64,000 bases of DNA from Denitrificimonas caeni DSM 24390 (GCF_000421765.1 NZ_ATXQ01000012.1:1-64000), one strand, 5' to 3'; shown: positions 1 through 10,111, counted from the stretch's first letter. Notes: generated from the letters alone by a model not told the origin. Numbers and translations: made by a program.

Positions 1-52
1 TGCTGTGAGGCATTGAGCTAACCAATACTAATTGCCCGTGAGGCTTGACCAT
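1..52 (+). rRNA. rrl: 23S rRNA, 3' end (partial)
   Basis: The first ~52 bases match the 3' end of Pseudomonas-type 23S rRNA, ending in a CCGTGAGGCTTGACC segment that pairs with the 5' end of the mature molecule. The rest of the gene lies left of the window. The exact processed end is inferred from the terminal pairing. Confidence 0.9.
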
Positions 53-185
53 ATAACACCCAAACAATTTGGGAAGACGAATTGTGAACCGAAAGTTCGC
101 GAAACGCACAAATTATGCTACTATCACACACCTAATTAGAGAAGACGATGACCACAACAGTGGGAAACGGCTCCTCAAAAAGAAT

Positions 186-303
186 TGCTTGACGACCATA
201 GAGCGTTGGAACCACCTGATCCCTTCCCGAACTCAGAAGTGAAACGATGCATCGCCGATGGTAGTGTGGGGTCTCCCCATGTGAGAGTAGGTCATCGTCA
301 AGC
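186..303 (+). rRNA. rrf: 5S ribosomal RNA
   Basis: This is a complete 5S gene of Pseudomonas type. It begins TGCTTGACGACC, ends GGTCATCGTCAAGC so the two ends pair, and carries the conserved internal CCCGAACTCAGAAGTGAAAC segment. It lies about 130 bases after the 23S end, as expected for the tail of an rRNA operon. The ends are placed from terminal pairing and may be off by one or two bases. Confidence 0.95.
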
Positions 304-313
304 GCATACAGCG

Positions 314-347
314 AAACCCCAGATCAGCAATGATCTGGGGTTTTTTT
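314..347 (+). terminator. Rho-independent terminator of the rRNA operon
   Basis: A perfect 13-bp stem (AAACCCCAGATCA paired with TGATCTGGGGTTT, GCAA loop) runs into a T-tract directly after 5S. It is a strong intrinsic terminator ending the rRNA transcript. Confidence 0.93.
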
Positions 348-450
348 ATGACCAAAAAAAATCCCAGACAGCTGCCTGGTAAAGTCTGCGGCTGACAACA
401 GAAGCGTTAGCTGATTGATGGCTAGTGCCGAGCATGCCGCACCGCGCTAC

Positions 451-531
451 AACTGTTCTCCCGTCGACGAACCCATCCAGGGTTCAACGCCGGCGCTACG
501 TCATCCCTGACTGCGCTTGCCACAGCTGCAG
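451..531 (+). repeat. Structured intergenic repeat, copy A
   Basis: This copy has a hairpin (GAACCC 469-474 paired with GGGTTC 480-485) followed by a conserved 35-base block at 492-526. The block matches copy B (opposite strand, 694-769) at 29 of 35 positions by hand alignment. The hairpin is kept in both copies with different base pairs. It looks like a degenerate interspersed repeat. Confidence 0.6.
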
Positions 532-693
532 CGCAGTGCTCAGTGATCAGTGGTGTTGTTTGCTAGCCAGCAAGAACGTGCACTTGCGAACGACTAACGA
601 CATTGTCAGGCGAGTAAGTGGGTCAGTTTGCTAAGTTTTAAAGAGACTGTTGCGGACTCGAGTGCAACGGTAATGATCAACGAGCACCTCCCT

Positions 694-769
694 TGTGCTG
701 CGGCAAGCGTAGCCAGGGACGGCGAAGCGCCCGAATCGAGCCATGACGGCTCGTTGAGGGAAAAGCAGC
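694..769 (-). repeat. Structured intergenic repeat, copy B (inverted)
   Basis: This is the inverted partner of copy A. On the minus strand it has a hairpin (CGAGCC/GGCTCG, 737-753) followed by the block that aligns to copy A, including GCGCTTCGCCGTCCCTGG and CGCTTGCC. Short minus-strand open frames across it are probably translation artefacts of the repeat. Confidence 0.6.
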
Positions 770-930
770 ATAAGGGTGGTGCGGTTTGAGTGTCTCTTGC
801 AAGTCACTTTTAAAAACAATCAAGTGCCTAAAAATCCAGCGCTGAACATAGGCTCTATTACCCTCTGGCCCATTCTGCAAAATCTATTGCTTTGCTGCTA
901 AACTGCCATGATGTTTTTAGGTGTGTAGTT

Positions 931-1932
931 ATGGATCCGCGAAGCGAAGTTCTGATACGTAATATTGAGTTATTTGATGGTCATATAGTGTTGGCTGGTG
1001 CTCCAGCCGATGATTTACTTGCTGAGTTGCCGCAAGCGTATGGCTGGAGTTGGCATGCAGGTGAGCATGCTGTACTTAAGCAGCGGTTTGCAGAGCGATG
1101 TGGTTTTTCCACTGAGCTCGCTTCTGCAGAGTACACATCAGGAGTGTTGTTTCTACCAAAATCACGCGAGCTAACTGAGTATCTATTGCATGAGCTTGCG
1201 GCAAAAATACCTAGTGGCGTGTTGTTTTTAGTTGGTGAGAAACGTGCCGGTGTGGAGCGAGCTGCAAAGCAACTGGCTGCTTTTGGGCGTACCAGTAAAA
1301 TTGATAGTGCTAGACACTGCCAGCTTTGGCGCTGTCAGGTGAATAAGAAACCTGATGCGCCAAGCTTAGAGGTGGCCGGTAAAGTCTTTACTGTGACCTC
1401 TGGCAAGCAATCAATTAATGTGCATAGCGTGCCTGGCGTATTCAGCCATGGACGCCTTGATTTGGGCACGCAGTTGCTTTTGGAGTGCTTAGATGATCTT
1501 CCGGCCGGGCATTATCTCGACTTTGGTTGCGGTGCAGGTGTTGTGGGTTCATTTCTTAAAAAGCGTTATCCACAAGCACAGGTCAGCATGTTAGATGTCG
1601 ATGCCTTTGCTATTTACAGTAGTCAGCTCACTTTGGCTGCCAATCAGTTGGAAGCAACTGTGATTGCTGGTGATGGTATTCATGCTGCACCAAAAAAACT
1701 TGCCGCGATTATTAGTAATCCGCCGTTTCACCAAGGCGTGCATACACAATATCAGACCACTGAAACAATGCTGCGCGAAGCCGCTGAGCATCTCCAGCCG
1801 GGTGGTGAATTACGCATAGTTGCCAATAGTTTTTTAAAATACCCGCCTTTGATCGAGCAGCATTTAGGTACATGTACGGTGCTGGCTGAGCGTGATGGTT
1901 TTAAGGTGTATAGCGCCGTACGACGCTCATAA
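931..1932 (+). CDS. rsmC: 16S rRNA (guanine(1207)-N2)-methyltransferase RsmC
   Basis: RsmC methylates G1207 of 16S rRNA in the 30S subunit using S-adenosylmethionine. The protein of about 333 residues has the family layout: an N-terminal degenerate methyltransferase-like half and a C-terminal catalytic half with a SAM loop ([10 protein letters not shown]) and the base-methyltransferase motif SNPPFH. I chose the ATG at 931 ([11 protein letters not shown]) because it matches the usual RsmC N-terminus and has AGG upstream; a TTG at 892 in the same frame would add 13 atypical residues. It is a monocistronic-looking gene between the rRNA operon and a thioredoxin gene. Confidence 0.9.
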   Translation: MDPRSEVLIRNIELFDGHIVLAGAPADDLLAELPQAYGWSWHAGEHAVLKQRFAERCGFSTELASAEYTSGVLFLPKSRELTEYLLHELAAKIPSGVLFLVGEKRAGVERAAKQLAAFGRTSKIDSARHCQLWRCQVNKKPDAPSLEVAGKVFTVTSGKQSINVHSVPGVFSHGRLDLGTQLLLECLDDLPAGHYLDFGCGAGVVGSFLKKRYPQAQVSMLDVDAFAIYSSQLTLAANQLEATVIAGDGIHAAPKKLAAIISNPPFHQGVHTQYQTTETMLREAAEHLQPGGELRIVANSFLKYPPLIEQHLGTCTVLAERDGFKVYSAVRRS

Positions 1933-1977
1933 CGAGATATTTAGCTGCTTGCTTAAGTTTAAAAAGGACCTCGTAAC

Positions 1978-2850
1978 GTGACTGATAATACCTTTGTGTT
2001 TGATGTGATTGGTGCTGCACAATTTGAACAATTGGTTGTGCAAAATTCAATGCATAAACCGGTTCTGGTTGATTTCTGGGCGCAGTGGTGCGCTCCATGC
2101 AAAGTGTTGATGCCTGTATTGGAAAAGATCACTGCCAGTTATGCGGGTGAATTGCTGTTGGCTAAAGTAGATTGCGATGTTGAGCAAGACATCGTTGCCC
2201 GCTTGGGTGTGCAAAGCTTACCTACTGTGGTGCTATTTAAAGACGGTAAACCCGTTGATGGTTTTACTGGTGCGCAAAGTGAAACGGATATCCGCGCGTT
2301 ACTGGCCAAGCATGTCGCAGAGCCCCCCGCACCTGCGGAAGACCCTTTAGATACGGCGCAGAATCTTTTTGATAGTGGCGAGTTTGCTCAGGCAGAAGCT
2401 TTACTGAAGGAATTATTGTCAGGTAATGATCAACAACCTGCAGCTTTAGTGCTTTATGCGCGCTGCTTAGCAGAGCGTGGTGCGCTCGCTGACTCTGAGG
2501 CTGTTCTAAACTCGGTCACTACAGATGAGCAAAAACATGCTATTGCCGCTGTTCGCGCGCAGCTAACCTTTTTAAGACAAGCCGCACAATTGCCCGATAT
2601 GGCAGAGTTGAAAACTCGTTTAGCTAAAGATGCTAATGATGATGAAGCGCTGTTGCAGTTAAGCATTCAGCAACTTGCTCGGCAAAACTATGAGCCCGCT
2701 TTAGATAACTTGCTGCAATTGTTTATCCGCCACCGCAGTTTTGCTGAGGGTGCTGCGCATAAAACATTACTGCAAGTGTTTGAGTTGCTTGGTACTGAAC
2801 ACCCGCTGGTGACGCTCTATCGCCGCCGTCTCTATCAGGCGCTGTATTGA
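1978..2850 (+). CDS. cnoX: Thioredoxin-fold co-chaperone with TPR-like tail (YbbN/CnoX family)
   Basis: This 290-residue protein has an N-terminal thioredoxin domain with active site WCAPC (about residues 36-40) and a helical, alanine/leucine-rich C-terminal half of the TPR type. That is the architecture of YbbN/CnoX, which holds unfolding proteins under oxidative stress and passes them to DnaK or GroEL. E. coli CnoX has lost redox activity, but the intact CxxC here implies that oxidoreductase activity is retained. Translation starts at a GTG (1978) preceded by AAAAAGGACC. Confidence 0.87.
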   Translation: MTDNTFVFDVIGAAQFEQLVVQNSMHKPVLVDFWAQWCAPCKVLMPVLEKITASYAGELLLAKVDCDVEQDIVARLGVQSLPTVVLFKDGKPVDGFTGAQSETDIRALLAKHVAEPPAPAEDPLDTAQNLFDSGEFAQAEALLKELLSGNDQQPAALVLYARCLAERGALADSEAVLNSVTTDEQKHAIAAVRAQLTFLRQAAQLPDMAELKTRLAKDANDDEALLQLSIQQLARQNYEPALDNLLQLFIRHRSFAEGAAHKTLLQVFELLGTEHPLVTLYRRRLYQALY

Positions 2851-2867
2851 GCCGAGAGTTATAACTG

Positions 2868-4229
2868 ATGCAGCGCTTATACGTCATTATGCTTGATGCT
2901 TGGCAGCACGCTGGTACACGTCAGCGTCTATTTGCTTTAGCAATTCCGATGATTCTAAGTAATCTTTCGGTGCCACTAGTGGCCTTAGTTGATAGTGCAG
3001 TAGTGGGGCGCCTACCGCATGCTTATCAATTGGGCGCTGTTGCAGTTGGCGCGAGTCTGTATGCCGTTATGGTCTGGACCTGTGGTTTTTTACGCATGGG
3101 TAGCACAGGTTTTGCCGCGCAAGCGGCAGGGCGCAATGATCAGCAGGCATTGCGCTCGCTGTTGATGCAGAGTTTGCTTTTGGTGGTGTTGCTGACTGCG
3201 CTTTGTGTTGCCATCGCTTTACCTTTATTGCCGCAGATCCTGCAGTGGATGGAGACTTCCGCTGAACTGCAAGGATTAGCCCAAGAGTATTTTTTAATTC
3301 GAATGTTTGGTTTGCCTGCGGCATTGATGATGCATGTGCTGGTCGGCTGGCTGTTGGGTATTCAAAATGCGCGTGCGGCGCTATGGATGCTTCTGCTGTG
3401 CAATATGGTCAATATCATCCTTGATGTTTATTTTGTCTTTGGATTGGACTGGGAAGTCGCAGGTGCAGCGCGCGCTTCGGTGATTGCCGAGTGGAGTGGT
3501 GCGTTGCTGGGTCTGTATTTGGCTTGGCGTTATGTTGATAAAGGTCCTTTGCTCGACTTTTGGCAGACACTATTACGTTGGCAAAGCTGGCGTCCTTTGC
3601 TTGCAGTTAATCGCGATATTCTGATTCGCAGTTTGGCGCTGCAGGGCGTGTTTTTTATGGTGACCTTTCAAGGCGCACGCTTAGGCGATAGCACTGTCGC
3701 CGCCAATGCCTTACTGCTCAATGGTTTGTTGTTGTGTGCTTACGCGTTAGACGGTTTAGCGCACGCATTGGAAGCACTGACTGGGCATGCCTTAGGGATG
3801 CAAGATAAGTCTGCGCTGCAGCGAGCCTTGGCTCTGGTAAGTATCTACTCGTTACTGGCCAGCAGTGTATTTGCTGTGCTGTTTTGGTTATTCGGCGATT
3901 GGTTTATTGCCTTGCAGACCACTATTCCCAGTGTCCAAGCTACCGCGGCAGATTACCTTCCGTACCTTGCGCTATTGCCGTTGATTACGGTGTGGAGCTA
4001 TGTGCTTGATGGTTTGTTTATTGGTGCGACGCGAGCGCGTGAAATGCGTAATGCCATGTTACTGGCTGTGCTGGTGTGCGCGCCGATTGCGTGGTGGCTG
4101 CAAAGCTTTGGCAATCACGGATTATGGATTGCCTTTCTTTTGTTTATGGCCCTGCGTGCAGGCTTTCTGGGCTTCAGCGCGCGGCATTTGCCCAGTTGGT
4201 TTGGCATTGATCAGAGCGCAGTACGTTGA
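2868..4229 (+). CDS. MATE-family multidrug/toxin efflux transporter (DinF-like)
   Basis: This 453-residue, strongly hydrophobic inner-membrane protein has about twelve predicted helices. The start (RLFALAIPMILSNLSVPLVALVDSAVVGRLP) is typical of the DinF branch of the MATE family, Na+- or H+-coupled exporters of cationic compounds. The substrate cannot be read from sequence. It starts 17 bases after cnoX, so the two may be cotranscribed. Its 3' end overlaps the convergent lnt gene by 19 bases. Confidence 0.87.
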   Translation: MQRLYVIMLDAWQHAGTRQRLFALAIPMILSNLSVPLVALVDSAVVGRLPHAYQLGAVAVGASLYAVMVWTCGFLRMGSTGFAAQAAGRNDQQALRSLLMQSLLLVVLLTALCVAIALPLLPQILQWMETSAELQGLAQEYFLIRMFGLPAALMMHVLVGWLLGIQNARAALWMLLLCNMVNIILDVYFVFGLDWEVAGAARASVIAEWSGALLGLYLAWRYVDKGPLLDFWQTLLRWQSWRPLLAVNRDILIRSLALQGVFFMVTFQGARLGDSTVAANALLLNGLLLCAYALDGLAHALEALTGHALGMQDKSALQRALALVSIYSLLASSVFAVLFWLFGDWFIALQTTIPSVQATAADYLPYLALLPLITVWSYVLDGLFIGATRAREMRNAMLLAVLVCAPIAWWLQSFGNHGLWIAFLLFMALRAGFLGFSARHLPSWFGIDQSAVR

Positions 4230-5731
4230 AGTCTTCTGTGTAGCACGGCAATCATTAAGCACAAGGCGCAAAGTAGGATTAATGGCCAAGACTGCCAGCG
4301 CAGATAGGGCGTTAAGCCTTGCATCGGCACCACTGTTCCACGCAACACTGCTTGCTGAAACTGCGGAACGGTTACAGCAATAACGCCTTTGGGATCAATC
4401 AGTGCACTGACACCATTGTTAGTGGCACGGATCATCCAGCGCCCAGCTTCTAAAGCGCGCATTTGTGCCATCTGCAAGTGTTGCATTGGACCGATTGAGG
4501 TACCAAACCAGGTGTCATTGCTAATGGTTAAGAGAATGTCGCTCTGTGCAGCCAACTCAGTAGCAAACTCAGGGTAAACCACCTCGTAACAGATATAGGG
4601 CGCAATCTTGTAGCCTTTGGCTTCAAGTGGCGCTTGTTGGCTGGGGCCCCGAGCAAAGTCTGACATGGGTAGATCAAAGAAAGCGATAACGCCCCGCAGT
4701 ACTTCTTGCAAGGGCACATATTCACCAAAAGGTACTAGCTTTTGCTTGCGGTATTCACCTTGGCTGTCGCCTAAGGTAGTGATGGCATTGTAATAACGTA
4801 AATCACCGTAACTGTCTGTTTGTCGAAGCGGTAGGCCGGTGATTAAGGCAGAGTCACGCTGACCTATTAAACGATCCATACTGTTTAAATAGCCTTGCGC
4901 GTGTTCTTTGAGAACAGGTACAGCTGTTTCTGGCCAAATGACTAAATCGCTTGGCGCTGCATTTAAGGTTAAGGATTGATAGAGCAATAACTGCGCTTCG
5001 ATTTGCGCAGGGTCCCATTTTAGATTTTGTTCGATGTTGCCTTGAATCGCGGTAACACTTAGCGCCTCGCCCGAGGGTTGTGTCCATTGTTTAGATTGCA
5101 GCGCCAAGCCTAAGCCCCACACTATCACTAGCACGAGGCCTGCAGCAAGGCGTGACGACCAGCTTTTGTTTTTGCCGAGAGTGCTCAGTAATACGCTGCT
5201 TAACGTGAGCGCAAAAGAAATCAGCCACACCCCGCCGAGTGGTGCAAGTCCAGCAAGCGGTCCATTTAATTGGCTGTAACCGGTGTACAGCCACGGGAAA
5301 CCGGTTAAAAACCAGCCGCGAAAGGCTTCAATGGCGACCCATAGCGCAGCAAAGGCGAGGGCATTGCTCAGTGAGTGATGGCTTTGACGTAAAAACTTCA
5401 CCCACAGCCAGCCAAATAAGGCTAAAAAAAGCGCTAAACCACCGACAAAAGCAACCGTTAAGATAAAGGCTAAAGGCGGCGCTGCAGCCCCATAATCATG
5501 GATGCTGACATACACCCAGCTGGTGCCGCTGGCAAAGAGACCAAAACCAAACCACCAGCCGCGCCAAGCAGCTTGACGCGCGGTGAGCGCACTTAGACCT
5601 AAATACAGCACAGTACAAGCAATCAGCGCCAGTGGCCAGAGGTCAAAAGGCGCTAAGCTGAAGGTGATAAGAGAGCCTGCAGCTAAAGCAATCGCATGTC
5701 CGCTCCAGCCGCTGCGCGTGATCCAGTGCAT
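4211..5731 (-). CDS. lnt: Apolipoprotein N-acyltransferase
   Basis: Lnt transfers the third acyl chain from phospholipid to the N-terminal cysteine of lipoproteins in the inner membrane, completing lipoprotein maturation. The 506-residue protein has six or more N-terminal helices, a periplasmic nitrilase-fold domain and a C-terminal anchor helix. The catalytic triad is visible: E268 in VIWPETAVP, K331 in KQKLVPFGEY and C381 in YICYEVVYPE. It is the last gene of phoH-ybeY-corC-lnt on the minus strand. Its end overlaps the end of the convergent MATE gene. Confidence 0.96.
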   Translation of the reverse strand: MHWITRSGWSGHAIALAAGSLITFSLAPFDLWPLALIACTVLYLGLSALTARQAAWRGWWFGFGLFASGTSWVYVSIHDYGAAAPPLAFILTVAFVGGLALFLALFGWLWVKFLRQSHHSLSNALAFAALWVAIEAFRGWFLTGFPWLYTGYSQLNGPLAGLAPLGGVWLISFALTLSSVLLSTLGKNKSWSSRLAAGLVLVIVWGLGLALQSKQWTQPSGEALSVTAIQGNIEQNLKWDPAQIEAQLLLYQSLTLNAAPSDLVIWPETAVPVLKEHAQGYLNSMDRLIGQRDSALITGLPLRQTDSYGDLRYYNAITTLGDSQGEYRKQKLVPFGEYVPLQEVLRGVIAFFDLPMSDFARGPSQQAPLEAKGYKIAPYICYEVVYPEFATELAAQSDILLTISNDTWFGTSIGPMQHLQMAQMRALEAGRWMIRATNNGVSALIDPKGVIAVTVPQFQQAVLRGTVVPMQGLTPYLRWQSWPLILLCALCLMIAVLHRRLQRTAL

Positions 5732-5814
5732 GGGTTTAAGTCCTTATTTGTCGCCCATAAATGGACGACCTACAATATATCAAGCTGCAGCGCTTAGCCG
5801 TATTGCATCGGCGA

Positions 5815-6669
5815 TTAACTGCTTTGCTTGCTGCCTTTGTTTAGTGGAGTGATACGCAATAAATGCAAACGACGACTGTCAGCATTGAGTACGCGAAAAC
5901 GCATACGGTCAACTTCAATGATTTCATTGCGTTTAGGTAAGTGTCCAAATGCACTCATGACCACGCCACCAATAGTGTCAAATTCGTCTTCCGAGAAACC
6001 ACTATTAAAGAAGTCGTTAAAGTCATCTACCGGCGTCAGTGCTTTGACAATGTAGTCGCCGGTTGGCAGTGGACGGATGTAACTGTCCTCTTCAACGTCG
6101 TGCTCATCTTCAATATCGCCAACGATTTGCTCCAAGACGTCTTCAATCGTGACTAAACCAGCAACGCCGCCGTATTCATCAATGACCACCGCCATATGAT
6201 TGTGATTCGCGCGGAATTCTTTGAGCAAAACGTTTAAGCGTTTCGACTCTGGTACGAAGTTACAAGGCCGCAACATACTGCGCAGATCAAATTTGCCAGG
6301 TTTCTTTAATATCAGTGGCAGCAAATCTTTAGCAAGAAGGATACCCAGTACTTCATCATTGTTTTCGCCAATCACCGGGTAGCGCGAGTGCGCTGCATCA
6401 ATAATGGCGGGCAAAAATTCTTCTGGGGTTTGGCACGCTTTAATACTAATCATTTGTGAGCGTGGGATCATGATGTCACGCACTTGCAAGTCAGCGATTT
6501 GAATCGCGCCTTCAACAATGGCGAGCGCATCATTATCGAGCAGCTTGTTGCGATTGGCTTCGCGTAGCAGTTCGAACAATTCTTTGCGTGTTTTAGGTTC
6601 TTGGGCAAAAGCTTGGGCCAGTTTTTCCAGCCAAGACTTATGCCCGTTGCTAGAATTATCTTCACTCAT
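5815..6669 (-). CDS. corC: CorC/HlyC-family CBS-domain protein (Mg/Co efflux accessory)
   Basis: This 284-residue soluble protein has two CBS domains (around [11 protein letters not shown] and [20 protein letters not shown]) and a C-terminal CorC_HlyC domain. The family is associated with magnesium/cobalt efflux through CorA or with membrane CNNM-type partners; no transmembrane segment is present here. It overlaps ybeY by 4 bases (6666-6669) and precedes lnt, the conserved ybeZ-ybeY-corC-lnt order of gamma-proteobacteria. Confidence 0.92.
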   Translation of the reverse strand: MSEDNSSNGHKSWLEKLAQAFAQEPKTRKELFELLREANRNKLLDNDALAIVEGAIQIADLQVRDIMIPRSQMISIKACQTPEEFLPAIIDAAHSRYPVIGENNDEVLGILLAKDLLPLILKKPGKFDLRSMLRPCNFVPESKRLNVLLKEFRANHNHMAVVIDEYGGVAGLVTIEDVLEQIVGDIEDEHDVEEDSYIRPLPTGDYIVKALTPVDDFNDFFNSGFSEDEFDTIGGVVMSAFGHLPKRNEIIEVDRMRFRVLNADSRRLHLLRITPLNKGSKQSS

Positions 6670-7145
6670 GATTGTATTAAATCCGTGTATTGATTATCGC
6701 GGTAAGGGTCTGGATGACCGATTTCAGCCAACAATTGGCGCTCTAACTCTTCCATTTCTTCAGCTTCTGCATCATCTATATGGTCATAACCGAGCAAATG
6801 CAAGCAGCCGTGAATGACTAGATGTGCCCAATGCGCTGTCAGTGCTTTGCCTTGCTCTGCGGCTTCCTGCTCGACCACAGGTACGCAGATGACTAAATCC
6901 CCGAGCAGAGGAATATCGAGCAAGCCGTCGGGTATATCAGCGGGAAATGACAATACATTGGTGGGATAGTCTTTATCGCGCCAAGTGGCGTTAAGCTGCT
7001 GACCTTCTTCAGCGTCAACTAAACGAATGGTGAGTTCTGAGGCATTACTGCGTTGGCGTAAGCCTAAGTTGCACCAGCTTAAGAAATCAGCGTGGCTTGG
7101 CAGGTTGCTGGCTTGGCTGGCAACTTGTAAATCCAATTCAATCAT
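6666..7145 (-). CDS. ybeY: Endoribonuclease YbeY (rRNA maturation factor)
   Basis: YbeY is a zinc-dependent single-strand endoribonuclease needed for 16S rRNA 3'-end maturation and ribosome quality control. The 159-residue product carries the signature [11 protein letters not shown], with the three zinc-binding histidines in the HxxxHxxxxxH spacing. It overlaps phoH and corC by 4 bases each, so all three are translationally coupled. Confidence 0.96.
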   Translation of the reverse strand: MIELDLQVASQASNLPSHADFLSWCNLGLRQRSNASELTIRLVDAEEGQQLNATWRDKDYPTNVLSFPADIPDGLLDIPLLGDLVICVPVVEQEAAEQGKALTAHWAHLVIHGCLHLLGYDHIDDAEAEEMEELERQLLAEIGHPDPYRDNQYTDLIQS

Positions 7146-8143
7146 GGTCGTAGTTCTCTAGAGGCTTCAGCTTGAGTTGGCGCTTCGTAGCTTTCGTAGG
7201 CTTCGACAATGCGCTGTACTAAAGGATGGCGAACCACATCGCTGGATTTGAAGAAAGTAAAACCAATGCCAGGCACATCTTGCAGCACTTTCATCACGTG
7301 CGACAAACCTGACGTGGTGCCGCGAGGCAAGTCCACTTGAGTGATATCACCAGTAATGACCGCAGTAGAGCCAAAACCAATGCGGGTCAGAAACATCTTC
7401 ATTTGTTCGGTTGTGGTGTTTTGACTTTCATCCAAGATGATAAAGCTATTACTCAGGGTGCGGCCGCGCATATAGGCCAGCGGTGCCACTTCAATCACTT
7501 GTTTTTCAATCAGGCGCGTGACTTGCTCAAAACCGAGCATTTCATAGAGCGCGTCATATAAAGGGCGTAAATAAGGGTCGATTTTCTGTGATAAATCACC
7601 GGGCAGAAAGCCTAGTTTTTCACCGGCCTCAACAGCTGGGCGTACCAGCAAAATACGCTGCACCAGTTCGCGCTCGAGAGCGTCAACTGCACAGGCCACC
7701 GCGAGGTAGGTTTTACCTGTACCTGCTGGGCCTATGCCGAAATTAATGTCTTGGGCGAGAATGGATTTAACGTAACTCTGTTGGTTTTCACCGCGCGCAC
7801 GAATTGCGCCTTTACGAGTACGCAGAGATACGGTGTTAGGTTGCGCTGCCATTGGACTGGTCAGCTCCTGCATATTGGATTCCTGCAAGAATAAATGCAC
7901 CGTATCAGGGGTTAAGTCAGTGTGTTTGGTTTCGCGGTAGAGGCGGCGAATCAACTGTTCGGCTGAACGGGTTTGTTCGCGAGGGCCGAGCAGTTCAAAC
8001 TGCTCGCCACGATTACGGATGGTGATATTTAATCGCTGTTCGATTAAGCGTAAATGCTCGTCATATTGGCCGCACAGATTGGCGAATCGAGCTGCCTCAA
8101 AGGCATCGAGTGTAAAACGAAGGGTATCAGTTGATGTGTTCAA
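7142..8143 (-). CDS. phoH: PhoH-like ATPase (YbeZ)
   Basis: This 333-residue cytoplasmic ATPase of the PhoH family works with YbeY in RNA metabolism. Walker A is [11 protein letters not shown] and the Walker B region is IILDESQN. The start codon is a TTG at 8143: an in-frame TAG lies 18 bases upstream with no ATG or GTG between, and the N-terminus ([20 protein letters not shown]) matches family proteins. In most pseudomonads miaB precedes phoH; here the upstream neighbour is hemH. Confidence 0.94.
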   Translation of the reverse strand: MNTSTDTLRFTLDAFEAARFANLCGQYDEHLRLIEQRLNITIRNRGEQFELLGPREQTRSAEQLIRRLYRETKHTDLTPDTVHLFLQESNMQELTSPMAAQPNTVSLRTRKGAIRARGENQQSYVKSILAQDINFGIGPAGTGKTYLAVACAVDALERELVQRILLVRPAVEAGEKLGFLPGDLSQKIDPYLRPLYDALYEMLGFEQVTRLIEKQVIEVAPLAYMRGRTLSNSFIILDESQNTTTEQMKMFLTRIGFGSTAVITGDITQVDLPRGTTSGLSHVMKVLQDVPGIGFTFFKSSDVVRHPLVQRIVEAYESYEAPTQAEASRELRP

Positions 8144-8289
8144 GAGTTTGAAAAATGCCTACTTAACAAATTAGGTGATTAGGATACCGCTGCAGATGCA
8201 AAGCTGGAAGAGCTAAAAAAAGAGAGTCGTGCGAGCCTGTCGACAATTGTTCAAGTTAGCTGCGCACTGTCTCCTTTATTGTCCTGTTT

Positions 8290-9315
8290 TTACTGCTTAA
8301 TGGCCGCATTTTTGCAAATGTCAGTTAAGGCTTCGGCCCAATGTTCTTGCGCATTTAAACAGGGTATTAAGACTAATTCCTCGCCGCCTGCGGCAATAAA
8401 CTCTTCGCGTCCTTCGATACCGAGCTCTTCTAAGGTTTCGATACAATCAGCAACAAATGCAGGTGACATTACTAACAGCTTTTTCACTCCGCGTTGTGCT
8501 AATTCCTGCAAAGTGGCATCGGTGTAGGGTTCAATCCATTTAGCGCGGCCTAAGCGTGATTGGAATGATACTGACCACTGCTCGGCTCGCAAGCCTGCTT
8601 GCTCGGCAAATAATTTAGCGCTGCGCATGCATTGTGCCCGGTAACAGGTGTCGAGCACTGCTTGACTGGCTGTTTCACAGCAGGATTTATCGCTTAAACA
8701 ATGGCTGCCTGTAGGGTCGATTTTCTTCAGGTGACGTTCGGGCAAGCCATGAAAGCTTAGTAGTAAGTGATCAAAATCTTGCTGCAACTCAGCTTCAGCG
8801 CTTTTCGCCAATGCTTGAATGTAAATAGGGTCGGCATAAAACGGCTGAACGATATTGAGGGTGAGCGCAAGTTTGTTCTTTTTAATGCACTGCTGTGCTT
8901 CTTCAATCGCAGTGGTGGTGGTGCTGTCGGCAAACTGTGGGTACAACGGCGCAAAAGTGACCGTTTTGACCCCTTGCTTAGCCAGTTCTAATAAACGTGT
9001 GCTGATCGAAGGCTCGCCATAGCGCATGGCTAAACTAACCGGTCCGTGTGGCCATAATGGCCGTACAGCATCAGTCAGTTGCTCACTGATCACCACTAAA
9101 GGTGAGCCTTCAGGCCACCAAATGGATGCGTAGGCTTCGGCGGATTTAGCCGGCCGATTGATGAGAATCAAACCCACGATCAGACGACGCAATGGCCATG
9201 GCAGGTCAATAACGTAAGGATCCATCAAAAACTGATTGAGGTAACGGCGCACATCGCCCACCGATGTTGAACGCGGAGAGCCCAAGTTGGCGAGCAGAAG
9301 AGCGTGATCAGACAT
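8290..9315 (-). CDS. hemH: Ferrochelatase (protoheme ferro-lyase)
   Basis: HemH inserts Fe2+ into protoporphyrin IX, the last step of heme synthesis. The 341-residue protein starts [12 protein letters not shown], has the metal-binding/catalytic segment [11 protein letters not shown], and a conserved C-terminal region ([19 protein letters not shown]). Length is normal for the family. It is transcribed on the minus strand ~145 bases before phoH; whether it shares that transcript is not clear. Confidence 0.95.
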   Translation of the reverse strand: MSDHALLLANLGSPRSTSVGDVRRYLNQFLMDPYVIDLPWPLRRLIVGLILINRPAKSAEAYASIWWPEGSPLVVISEQLTDAVRPLWPHGPVSLAMRYGEPSISTRLLELAKQGVKTVTFAPLYPQFADSTTTTAIEEAQQCIKKNKLALTLNIVQPFYADPIYIQALAKSAEAELQQDFDHLLLSFHGLPERHLKKIDPTGSHCLSDKSCCETASQAVLDTCYRAQCMRSAKLFAEQAGLRAEQWSVSFQSRLGRAKWIEPYTDATLQELAQRGVKKLLVMSPAFVADCIETLEELGIEGREEFIAAGGEELVLIPCLNAQEHWAEALTDICKNAAIKQ

Positions 9316-9442
9316 TTAATCTATCCAGTGAGCAAAGACAAAGTGGCCATTGTAATGGGTTGCTGTTGAATAAAGAACCCGTTAGCAGTAGTTCATTCAG
9401 AGGCGTCCTATTATGTCGCATGGGCATTACGGGTGTTTGCGG

Positions 9443-10084
9443 TTAGCTCGGTTGATAGGCTTTGATAAATAAGTCGACTGCATTCTCTATCTGTTGGTGC
9501 ACGTTAATAGGCTGCTTGTCCGCTTGGTAGCCCACCAGTAACTGTAAATTACGTGTACCTTTGAGCAAAATGAAGAAATGCTCGGCTGCCTGCTTGGTAT
9601 CGACAATCTCAAGTTGCTTCGCTTTATTGATGGTGCTGAGTAGTTGCTCCATTTTGTTGATGATACGCAGCGCTGTTGCCTCATAAAATAAATGCGATAA
9701 AGCCGGGTTGCTGAGCGCATGGCTAATGATTAAGCGATGCATCGCCAGTGACTCCGGGCTGTCGACTAAAGCCTGAAAGCTATGGCCAATACCCAGCAAA
9801 CATTCGCGTAAGTTGCTGGGCGGCGAATCTGTCGAGCTGACAAATAACTGCGACAGCTGAGTTTCGCATTTGGCTTCAATGGCCGCGCAGAATAGCGTTT
9901 CTTTGTCGGTGAAGTGGTTGTACACCGTTAATTTAGACACCGCAGCTTCTTGAGCGATGGCGTCCATGCTGCTGCCTTCATAGCCATGTTGGAGAAATAA
10001 AGACTGCGCTGCATCAAGAATCGCTGCGCGCTTGGCTAGGTTTTTGGGGCGGCCCGGGCCTGCTGTTTGTGAGATTTTAGACAT
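9443..10084 (-). CDS. mexL: TetR-family repressor, MexL-like
   Basis: This 213-residue regulator has an N-terminal helix-turn-helix (SSMDAIAQEAAVSKLTVYNHFTDKE in two parts around residues 38-62) and a TetR C-terminal ligand domain. It is divergent from a membrane-fusion/RND pair, the arrangement of mexL-mexJK in P. aeruginosa, so it is inferred to repress that pump and itself. The mexL name rests on context plus family resemblance; another AcrR-like name is possible. Confidence 0.8.
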   Translation of the reverse strand: MSKISQTAGPGRPKNLAKRAAILDAAQSLFLQHGYEGSSMDAIAQEAAVSKLTVYNHFTDKETLFCAAIEAKCETQLSQLFVSSTDSPPSNLRECLLGIGHSFQALVDSPESLAMHRLIISHALSNPALSHLFYEATALRIINKMEQLLSTINKAKQLEIVDTKQAAEHFFILLKGTRNLQLLVGYQADKQPINVHQQIENAVDLFIKAYQPS

Positions 10085-10111
10085 ATCAAATAAATAGTGA
10101 ACTCATTGGTG

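Larger units (their letters stand above)
348..930. other. Gene-free spacer with repeat remnants
   Basis: The ~580 bases between the rRNA terminator and rsmC hold no convincing gene. Short open frames on both strands have no recognisable domain and lie over a repeat present twice in opposite orientation (listed separately). The promoter of rsmC is presumably near the right end, but I could not place -35/-10 elements with confidence. Confidence 0.6.

Noticed and set aside
425-880. Short overlapping open frames on both strands after the rRNA operon
   Set aside because: They lie across the inverted structured repeats, have no domain or good ribosome site, and overlap each other.
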